Program-made: the position numbers and the translations under genes | Notes under the pieces: model-generated | What the model saw: the letters and a program-made list of their open reading frames with translations, nothing else | Database searches by the model: none | Told to the model about the DNA's origin: nothing | Source of the DNA: CAKSQF01 sp051867915 | GTDB lineage: Bacteria > Bacillota > Clostridia > Oscillospirales > CAG-272 | Direction of reading: 5' to 3' | DNA length: 21,918 nt | NCBI GenBank assembly: GCA_051867915.1 | Contig: JBJDZJ010000030.1 | Location: forward strand, 1-21,918 | Part shown: positions 6,971 through 13,246 of the stretch, in pieces | Layout of the letters: each line of letters starts with the position of its first letter | Numbering within the stretch: the stretch's first letter is position 1

Positions 6971-8656
6971 GTGTATCAGATTTGCCTTGTTTCCTCCCTT
7001 GAAAAAGCATTCCTGCATCAAAACATATGGGATTTTCAACCCCTGTCCTATATCCGAATGATGAAAAATCAGCGGCTGTCCGTTCAGCTTCTGTATTCAT
7101 CCTCCGGTGCGGATGTCCCTACCCGAAGTCTTCATGAACTGAAAATCGAGGGGACTCTGGCATCCTGTGCAAACGCCAGGACGGTGGAATTGGTTCCGGT
7201 TGCTATGCCCGTGTATCCCGATTGCATGGATGACAACTATCTTTCCGACAAACCCGGTCTATACCCCGATCTGCTCCAGCCCCTGCACTACAGCGGGAAG
7301 ATTTCGGTCATAAAGGATCAGCTTCGGTCGGTCTGGATCACCTTCGACCCCAAGGACACCGTTCCTGCCGGATGCTATGAGACGACGGTCAGCCTGATGG
7401 ACGGAGAGAGGACGGTCTCATCCACTGCAATCACCGTAGAGATTCTCAATGCCGATCTGCCGCCGCAGGAGATGATCTATACCCAGTGGTTCCACTGCGA
7501 CTCCCTTGCTAATTTCTATGACTGTGAACCTTGGTCAGAACGGCACTGGACCATTGTGGAGAACTTTGCAAAAACCGCCGTGGACAACGGTATCAACATG
7601 ATGCTGACGCCACTGTTCACGCCTCCTTTGGATACGGCTGTCGGCGGAGAACGCCGCACCACCCAGCTTCTGGATGTAATCCTCAGAGACGGTGAATATT
7701 TCTTCGGCTTTGACAAGCTGGACCGATGGATCGAAATGTGCAATCGTGTAGGCATTCTCTATCTTGAGATTTCCCACCTGTTTACACAATGGGGAGCCGG
7801 ACATGCACCCAAGGTCATGGCGTCTGTGATAAATTCCGAGGAAGGGAAGAGCGAATACCGCCGCATTTTCGGTTGGGATACCGATGCCACGGGTGAGGAA
7901 TACAGTAAATTCATACGGGAGATGCTGACCGCATTCCTTGCCCATATGCGTTCCCGCGGAGACGACCGAAGATGCTTCTTCCATATCTCGGATGAGCCTG
8001 CCGCCGAGCATCTGGATCAGTACCGCCGCTCCAAGGCGGTGGTTGCCGATCTTTTGGAGGGCTATCCCATTATGGACGCCCTGTCCAACTATGAATTCTA
8101 TGAGCAGGGTGTGGTAGAGACCCCCATCCCTTCAAACGACCATATTGAACCCTTTATCAAAGGCGGTGTGTCCGATCTGTGGACCTATTACTGCTGCGGT
8201 CAGTGTGTGGATGTCAGCAACCGACTGATCGCCATGCCCTCATGGCGCAACCGTTCCATCGGCATGCAGTTTTACAAGTACGACATCAAGGGATTCCTCC
8301 AGTGGGGTTACAACTTCTACAACAATATGTCGTCGGTGGACAGCATCAATCCCTATCTCGACACCTGCGGTGAATATTGGGTACCGGCAGGCGACCCGTT
8401 TTCGGTATATCCGGCGGCAGACGGCACGGCCATAGAGTCGATTCGCTTGGCGGTGTTCCGTGAGGCACTGGAAGATGTCCGCGCCATGAAGCTGTGTGAG
8501 CAGTTTTACGGCAAGGAGCGTGTGGTTTCCGAAATGGAAAAAATCTTCGGAGAAATCCGATTCAACCGCTGTGCCAAGTCTTCGGAAGTCCTGCTTGCCG
8601 TCCGTGCCAAAATCGACGAGATGATTGCACAGGCACTTATAACAAAAGAGAAATGA
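6971..8656 (+). CDS. DUF4091 / GH123-like glycoside hydrolase
   Basis: A 561-residue protein with the architecture of GH123-related enzymes (beta-N-acetylgalactosaminidase family and DUF4091 relatives): an N-terminal beta-rich region (about 1-160), a TIM-barrel-like middle, and a C-terminal DUF4091 segment (about 430-510; GFLQWGYNFYN, then REALEDVRAMKL). The sequence HISDEPAAEH supplies an adjacent Asp341-Glu342 pair, which in GH123 act as stabilising residue and acid/base for substrate-assisted cleavage of N-acetyl sugars. No signal peptide, so it would act in the cytosol on imported material. ATG 6962 lies only one base after AAAGGA (6955-6960); GTG 6971 is 10 bases from it and is preferred, though ATG cannot be excluded. 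It has its own promoter and terminator. Hydrolase class is fairly sure; substrate is inferred. Confidence 0.8.
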   Translation: MYQICLVSSLEKAFLHQNIWDFQPLSYIRMMKNQRLSVQLLYSSSGADVPTRSLHELKIEGTLASCANARTVELVPVAMPVYPDCMDDNYLSDKPGLYPDLLQPLHYSGKISVIKDQLRSVWITFDPKDTVPAGCYETTVSLMDGERTVSSTAITVEILNADLPPQEMIYTQWFHCDSLANFYDCEPWSERHWTIVENFAKTAVDNGINMMLTPLFTPPLDTAVGGERRTTQLLDVILRDGEYFFGFDKLDRWIEMCNRVGILYLEISHLFTQWGAGHAPKVMASVINSEEGKSEYRRIFGWDTDATGEEYSKFIREMLTAFLAHMRSRGDDRRCFFHISDEPAAEHLDQYRRSKAVVADLLEGYPIMDALSNYEFYEQGVVETPIPSNDHIEPFIKGGVSDLWTYYCCGQCVDVSNRLIAMPSWRNRSIGMQFYKYDIKGFLQWGYNFYNNMSSVDSINPYLDTCGEYWVPAGDPFSVYPAADGTAIESIRLAVFREALEDVRAMKLCEQFYGKERVVSEMEKIFGEIRFNRCAKSSEVLLAVRAKIDEMIAQALITKEK

Positions 8657-8662
8657 CATTGT

Positions 8663-8700
8663 AATCTGTTTCAGACCGAATGATTGTTCGGCGTCAGATT
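8663..8700 (+). other. Hairpin after the GH123-like gene
   Basis: AATCTG (8663-8668) with CAGATT (8695-8700) encloses CCGAA (8676-8680) with TTCGG (8687-8691). There is no T run, so it is not a terminator by itself; it may stabilise the mRNA 3' end. The 313-base gap 8657-8969 also holds the terminator at 8721, a direct repeat at 8792 and a candidate promoter at 8854. Confidence 0.35.
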
Positions 8701-8720
8701 CACAAAAACAATCCGACTGT

Positions 8721-8766
8721 GTCCTGATTTCGGATACCGAAAAGGTGTTCGAAATCAGGACTTTTT
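8721..8766 (+). terminator. Terminator of the DUF4091/GH123-like gene
   Basis: Perfect 12-bp stem GTCCTGATTTCG (8721-8732) with CGAAATCAGGAC (8750-8761), 17-nt loop, then TTTTT. Confidence 0.8.
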
Positions 8767-8791
8767 CGATGATTATTCGACAAATAAAACA

Positions 8792-8833
8792 TCGGTTCGG
8801 TTTTTGAGATGAAAATTCGGTTCAGTTTTTTGA
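8792..8833. repeat. Imperfect 16-17-base direct repeat
   Basis: TCGGTTCGGTTTTTGA (8792-8807) recurs as TCGGTTCAGTTTTTTGA (8817-8833) with a 25-base period, about 20 bases upstream of a candidate promoter. Possible regulatory site; no known motif recognised. Confidence 0.35.
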
Positions 8834-8853
8834 AGGCTTCTCCGTTCTGTCAA

Positions 8854-8882
8854 TTGATTTTTCACGAATAAAATGATAAAAT
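8854..8882 (+). promoter_or_regulatory. Candidate promoter for the receiver-domain gene
   Basis: TTGATT (8854-8859), 17-base spacer, TAAAAT (8877-8882). Predicted start near 8889 and an 80-base leader. Weaker than the other promoters in the window. Confidence 0.45.
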
Positions 8883-8969
8883 AATCCCGATGAAAAAGTA
8901 TGGACAGGCCTGTTTCGTCAGATGCCGATCCAAACTTTTCACGACAGAAATCGAAAGGGATGAATGAAA

Positions 8970-9470
8970 ATGGACATCGTTAACACAAACCTCCAAATCA
9001 TACTGTGGACAAAGGATGAGGCATTCCGATCAAAGCTGGAAATGCTGCTGTCACAGCATCAAATCGTTGAGACGGATCCCGGAATTATATCTGATGATCT
9101 TTCTCAAATGCTTGAAGACAGTCACACCGATTTTGTATTCCTGGATGCGGATATGGGGGAAAGCAGGACTCTCGGGAAACTGGACGCCCTTCAGTCTTGC
9201 TCGGTTAAGTCGCCTGTCGCCGTCTTTCTGACAGACTACGATCAGAAATATGTATTCAAACTCCAAAAGTACGGTGCCGATGTCATTATCCGGAAGGATT
9301 GCATCTCAGAGCGACTGCCGAGGTATATCAATTATACGGTCGAAAAGAAGGAGACCCGTCCCGATAAGCCTGAAAGCAGGCTCCAACGGCTACAAAATAT
9401 TTGCGCACTCTTTTTGACCCGACGGCCTCAGGATGCCATTCATCTGCTGATGGGGTACTTTGCCCGATAA
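8970..9470 (+). CDS. Stand-alone, atypical response-regulator receiver domain protein
   Basis: A 166-residue protein with a CheY-like alternating beta/alpha pattern. The phospho-acceptor candidate Asp59 (FVFLDADMG), the switch Thr88 (VAVFLTDY) and Lys109 (IIRKD) line up with the family. The pair of acidic residues that normally follows strand one to bind Mg2+ is replaced by Thr-Lys (ILWTKDEAF), so phosphorylation may be weak or absent. Residues about 126-166 are basic and helical-looking, not a recognisable output domain. No histidine kinase is adjacent. ATG 8964 is only 3 bases from AAAGGGA (8954-8960), while ATG 8970 is 9 bases away and is preferred. Flanked by terminators on both sides, so it is a single-gene unit. 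Function unknown. Confidence 0.7.
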   Translation: MDIVNTNLQIILWTKDEAFRSKLEMLLSQHQIVETDPGIISDDLSQMLEDSHTDFVFLDADMGESRTLGKLDALQSCSVKSPVAVFLTDYDQKYVFKLQKYGADVIIRKDCISERLPRYINYTVEKKETRPDKPESRLQRLQNICALFLTRRPQDAIHLLMGYFAR

Positions 9471-9497
9471 TCTGCTTAAATCATACACTTTGATTCT

Positions 9498-9530
9498 CCC
9501 GTTTGCCCGTATGGCAGGCGGGTTTTCATT
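9498..9530 (+). terminator. Terminator of the receiver-domain gene
   Basis: CCCGTTTGCC (9498-9507) with GGCAGGCGGG (9513-9522), ten pairs with two G-U, 5-nt loop, followed by TTTTCATTTT. Confidence 0.75.
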
Positions 9531-9588
9531 TTCGCTTTTTTACAGCCTTTCAAACTCTTCCAAAATCGGAAAATATATTTCAAAACCC

Positions 9589-9617
9589 TTGACTTGAAAC
9601 AAAGAATTTGCTATAAT
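9589..9617 (+). promoter_or_regulatory. Strong promoter of the Gfo/Idh/MocA gene
   Basis: TTGACT (9589-9594), 17-base spacer, TATAAT (9612-9617) with extended -10 TGc at 9609-9611. Start predicted near 9624, leader about 36 bases. It may also serve glpK, for which no separate promoter was found. Confidence 0.85.
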
Positions 9618-9659
9618 ATCAGTAATTAAGGTAAATTCGAGTGATCGGAGGAAACTGAA

Positions 9660-10748
9660 ATGAAAAAGTTGAGAATCGGAATCATAGGAACGGGCGGTAT
9701 TGCCCATGCACACATAAAAGCCTATCTGAAAATGCCCGAGGTGGAAATCATCGGCGGCGCCGATCTGATCCCGGGAAAGGCGAGGGCTTTTCTGGATCAG
9801 TATGAACTATTTGATGCAAAGGATTTTGAGGACGCAAACGAGCTTCTGAAGATGAATCCGGACGCTGTCAGCGTCTGCACCTATAATTCCCAGCATTCGG
9901 TCTGTACCGTGCAGGCGCTGGAAGCAGGCTGCCATGTACTGTGCGAGAAACCCATGTCCATTACACTGGAGCAGGCGGTGGAGATGTGCCGTGCAGAGAA
10001 GAAGTCCGGAAAGATTCTGACCATCGGCTTCCAGCCCAGATATGACGAGAATTCCAAGGCTGTCAAGGAGCTTGTGGCATCCGGACGGCTGGGCGATGTT
10101 TACTATGTTCAGTCGGGCGGCGGCAGACGCAGAGGCATTCCCGGAAGAACCTTCATTGACAAGGACAAGGCTGGCGTTGGCGCACTGGCAGATATCGGAT
10201 GTTATGCGCTGGATTTCGGTCTGAATACCATCGGATATCCGAAGCCTCTGACCGTTTCTGCCGTAACCTACGATTATTTCGGAAAGAATCCCAAATACTG
10301 CGCTGAATACCAGCGTTTTTCGGTGGACGATTTCTCAGCCGCCTTTATCCGTCTTGAGGGTGGAATCACCTTCGACTTCCGGATGTCCTGGGCAATGCAC
10401 ATGGATACCTGCGGAGATTTCCTCTTTCTCGGCAAGGATGCGGGACTGAAGGTTCGTCAGCCACATTTTCTCCCGTGGGGCGGTGCATGGGACGGTCCTA
10501 TCGGCGAAATAACGCTGATGCACGATGATGAAGAGGGCAATCCCACCTCCACTCCGATTCCTCTGAAGCCCCAGGAAAAGACCGATCTCTTCTATAAGAA
10601 GATCCGCTCATTTGTAGACGCCATTCTGACAGGCGGCTCCGCTCCCATTTCCACCTCTCAGATTCTTTACAATCAGGCAATTCTGGACGGTATCATCCGT
10701 TCCGCAGAATGCGGACATGAGGTTGACATCGTCATCCCGCAGATCTGA
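9660..10748 (+). CDS. Gfo/Idh/MocA family NAD(P)-dependent oxidoreductase
   Basis: A 362-residue cytosolic dehydrogenase for sugars, inositols or related polyols. The N-terminal Rossmann fold carries GTGGIA (10-15); the family motif CEKPMS (95-100) provides catalytic Lys97. In the usual DxGxHxxD active-site signature the His is Tyr: DIGCYALD (Asp178, Tyr182, Asp185), as in some glucose-fructose-oxidoreductase-type members, so this is probably a subfamily trait rather than damage. The C-terminal alpha/beta domain (about 130-350) fits normal family length. ATG 9660 is preceded by CGGAGG (9646-9651). It stands behind a strong promoter and 71 bases ahead of glpK with a hairpin between. The substrate is unknown; nearby sugar genes suggest carbohydrate catabolism. 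Confidence 0.88.
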   Translation: MKKLRIGIIGTGGIAHAHIKAYLKMPEVEIIGGADLIPGKARAFLDQYELFDAKDFEDANELLKMNPDAVSVCTYNSQHSVCTVQALEAGCHVLCEKPMSITLEQAVEMCRAEKKSGKILTIGFQPRYDENSKAVKELVASGRLGDVYYVQSGGGRRRGIPGRTFIDKDKAGVGALADIGCYALDFGLNTIGYPKPLTVSAVTYDYFGKNPKYCAEYQRFSVDDFSAAFIRLEGGITFDFRMSWAMHMDTCGDFLFLGKDAGLKVRQPHFLPWGGAWDGPIGEITLMHDDEEGNPTSTPIPLKPQEKTDLFYKKIRSFVDAILTGGSAPISTSQILYNQAILDGIIRSAECGHEVDIVIPQI

Positions 10749-10770
10749 TCTCTGCAAGGAAGAAAAAACA

Positions 10771-10799
10771 AAAGCACCCCAAAGAGTTTGGGGTGCTTT
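10771..10799 (-). terminator. Perfect hairpin between the oxidoreductase gene and glpK, T-tailed on the minus strand
   Basis: AAAGCACCCCAAA (10771-10783) pairs perfectly with TTTGGGGTGCTTT (10787-10799), loop GAG. On the plus strand only TTTGG follows, a poor U-tract. On the minus strand the hairpin is followed by TGTTTTTT, a good one. Its plus-strand right arm ends two bases before the glpK ribosome site AAAGG (10802-10806). It may partially terminate, protect mRNA ends, or block antisense transcription. Confidence 0.6.
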
Positions 10800-10819
10800 G
10801 GAAAGGTACGGTCGTACAT

Positions 10820-12292
10820 ATGAAAATTCTGGCACTCGATCAGGGGACAACCTCCTCCAGAGCCATCCTTTTTGATGAAAAGGGAAATCCTCTCGCTTCA
10901 GCTTCCTGTCCGCTGACCCAGTATTATCCGAAGCCCGGTTGGGTAGAACATGATCCTATGGAGATCTTTTCCACGCAAATGTCGGCGGCAGAAACGGTTT
11001 TGCAGAATTCGTCGGTCCAAATCGACGGAATCGGCATTTCCAATCAGCGTGAGACCGTCATTGTCTGGGACAGGGAAACCGGTCTTCCCATTCAGAATGC
11101 CATTGTCTGGCAATGCAGAAGAACGGCAGAACTTGCAGACGAACTTATCAAAAAGGGCTATTCCCAGGCGGTCAAGCAGACAACCGGACTGAAAATCGAC
11201 GCCTATTTTTCTGCCACTAAAATCCGTTGGATTCTCGATCACAACAAGGATGCCCGGGAGCGGGCAAAGCGTGGGGAACTCCTCTGCGGAACGGTGGACA
11301 GCTGGCTGGTCTGGAAACTGACAGGCCGTCATGTCACCGATGTGACAAATGCCTCCCGAACCATGCTTTTCGATATCCGAAAACTGTGCTGGGATCCGAT
11401 GCTTTGCGGACTTCTTGATATTCCCATGTCGATGCTTCCGGAAATCATTTCCAACTCTGAGATCATCGCAAAGGTCAAAAGCGATCCTTCCATTCCCGAG
11501 GCGCTCTGGTCGGTACCGATCTGTTCTTCCATCGGTGATCAGCAGGCGGCCCTGTTCGGGCAGGCCTGCTTTGAAGCGGGGGATGTGAAGAACACCTACG
11601 GCACCGGTTGCTTTACGCTGATGAACATCGGCGAAACTCCGGTGTTTGACGAGAACATCGTCACCACCGTTGCATGGAAGATCGGAGATCAGGTCACCTA
11701 TGCTCTGGAGGGCAGCGTTTTCAATGCGGGAAGCTCCATACAGTGGCTTCGGGACGAGCTTCATCTGATCTCAACTGCCCATGAGTGCGATCTGCTGGCG
11801 GAATCGGTAGAAAGCACGGGCGGCGTCACCTTTGTCTCGGCGTTCACGGGATTGGGTGCGCCTCATTGGGATATGTACGCCAGAGGGACGCTGGTGGGTC
11901 TGACCAGAGGATCGGGAAGAGCAGAGATCTGCCGTGCGGTTCTGGAAGGTATTGCCTTTCAGGTTTACGATCTGGCGGAAGCCATGGAGAAGGGATCCGG
12001 ATGCCCCATCACCACCCTTCGGGTGGACGGCGGTGCATCGGTCAGTAATTTCATGATGCAGTTCCAGGCCGACCTTCTGGATGTTCCTGTTGACAGACCG
12101 GTCAATGTGGAATCCACTGCGCTGGGTGCGGCGACCCTTGCGTTACTGGCTCTCGGCGGAAGCACATTTGACGATCTTCCCGCCATTCGCACCTGCGATC
12201 GCATCTTTTTGCCCACCTTTGACAAGTTGCGGCGCAATCAAGAACTTGACCGTTGGAAGAAAGCCGTCGAATCAGCACAAAAATTCGAATGA
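10820..12292 (+). CDS. glpK: Glycerol kinase
   Basis: A 490-residue FGGY-family kinase making sn-glycerol 3-phosphate from glycerol and ATP in the cytosol. Seen: the N-terminal phosphate-binding DQGTTSSRA (7-15), the substrate segment ISNQRETVIVWD, GDQQAALFGQ, the KNTYGTGCF motif and the FGGY-type C-terminal signature around LRVDGGASVSNFMMQFQ. Length is normal for GlpK (about 495). In the activation loop, where Gram-positive enzymes often have a His phosphorylated by the PTS, this protein reads DENIVTT without His, suggesting no PTS control; that placement is from memory. The frame extends to GTG 10793, but ATG 10820 starts exactly at the conserved N-terminus; its ribosome site AAAGG is 13 bases away. 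No glpF or glpD is nearby. metF follows after 37 bases. Confidence 0.94.
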   Translation: MKILALDQGTTSSRAILFDEKGNPLASASCPLTQYYPKPGWVEHDPMEIFSTQMSAAETVLQNSSVQIDGIGISNQRETVIVWDRETGLPIQNAIVWQCRRTAELADELIKKGYSQAVKQTTGLKIDAYFSATKIRWILDHNKDARERAKRGELLCGTVDSWLVWKLTGRHVTDVTNASRTMLFDIRKLCWDPMLCGLLDIPMSMLPEIISNSEIIAKVKSDPSIPEALWSVPICSSIGDQQAALFGQACFEAGDVKNTYGTGCFTLMNIGETPVFDENIVTTVAWKIGDQVTYALEGSVFNAGSSIQWLRDELHLISTAHECDLLAESVESTGGVTFVSAFTGLGAPHWDMYARGTLVGLTRGSGRAEICRAVLEGIAFQVYDLAEAMEKGSGCPITTLRVDGGASVSNFMMQFQADLLDVPVDRPVNVESTALGAATLALLALGGSTFDDLPAIRTCDRIFLPTFDKLRRNQELDRWKKAVESAQKFE

Positions 12293-12329
12293 AATCCAAA
12301 TACGATATAATACATAGGAGAATAAATAA

Positions 12330-13196
12330 ATGAAAATATCTGAAATGCTGTCAAACAAAACCCATCCCTGCCTGTCCATGGAGGTATTTCCGCCGAAAAC
12401 AGATTCCAATTTCGAGAGCGTTCGAAACGCAACCGAACGGATTGCCGAATTGAAGCCCTCTTTTATGAGCGTTACCTACGGTGCCGGCGGCGGAACCTCG
12501 CTTTACACCACCCGAATTGCCTCCAACATCCTGCACAATTTCGGCGTTACTCCCCTTGCTCATCTGACCTGCGTTTCAGCCACAAAGGAAAGCGTTGATG
12601 AGAAGGTGGAGGGTTTTGTCCGTGAGGGGATTGAGAACATTCTGGCTCTCCGCGGCGATCTGCCCGTGGGAGGAGAAGGTGTCGTAGACTTCGAACACGC
12701 CAGTGATTTGATTGCATATCTGAAATCCAAGGGCGATTTCTGCATAGGCGGTGCCTGCTACCCCGAAGGACATCCCGAGTCCTCAAATCAGAAGGAGGAC
12801 ATTTCCAATCTGAAGCGGAAAACCGATGCCGGATGCGACTTTCTGACAACTCAGATGTTTTTTGACAATAACATCTTCTACAACTTCCTGTTCAAGGTTC
12901 GGGACGCCGGAATCACGGTTCCCGTGATTCCCGGAATTATGCCGGTGACCAGTTCTTCCCAGCTTGCCCGTTTTTCCAAAATGTCAGGGCGTGCGCTTCC
13001 CGGACGGTTTATTCAGATTGCCGATCACTACGGCGACCGACCCGAGGCCATGAAACAGGCAGGCATCGCCTATGCAACCGAACAGATCATTGATCTGTTC
13101 GCCAACGGAATCAATGCTGTCCATGTCTATACCATGAACAAGCCCGATGTTGCCGAAAAGATTATGGCAAACCTGACTCACATCATCGGCGACTGA
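12330..13196 (+). CDS. metF: 5,10-methylenetetrahydrofolate reductase
   Basis: A 288-residue FAD enzyme that reduces 5,10-methylene-THF to 5-methyl-THF, the methyl donor for methionine synthase. The N-terminal MEVFPPKT motif holds catalytic Glu18; TYGAGGG, LALRGDLP and DFLTTQMFFDN are standard MetF segments along the beta/alpha barrel, and the C-terminal ATEQI region completes it. Length matches bacterial MetF (about 290). ATG 12330 is 9 bases after AGGAG (12316-12320). The glpK stop is 37 bases upstream and metH starts 50 bases downstream, so the two folate/methionine genes are probably one operon with their substrate and product directly linked. No SAM riboswitch or T-box was recognised ahead of it. 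Confidence 0.94.
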   Translation: MKISEMLSNKTHPCLSMEVFPPKTDSNFESVRNATERIAELKPSFMSVTYGAGGGTSLYTTRIASNILHNFGVTPLAHLTCVSATKESVDEKVEGFVREGIENILALRGDLPVGGEGVVDFEHASDLIAYLKSKGDFCIGGACYPEGHPESSNQKEDISNLKRKTDAGCDFLTTQMFFDNNIFYNFLFKVRDAGITVPVIPGIMPVTSSSQLARFSKMSGRALPGRFIQIADHYGDRPEAMKQAGIAYATEQIIDLFANGINAVHVYTMNKPDVAEKIMANLTHIIGD

Positions 13197-13246
13197 ACAA
13201 CCAATCAAACGAAAATAAAGAAAACAAGAAGGGTTACTCTGTAACT

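Noticed and set aside
12306..12311. TATAAT just before metF
   Set aside because: A start about 7 bases downstream would fall in the AGGAG ribosome site, and only TTCGAA at a 16-base spacing is available as a -35 box.
12293..12329. SAM riboswitch or T-box leader for metF-metH
   Set aside because: Only 37 bases separate glpK and metF, too short for either element, and no terminator/antiterminator pair is seen.
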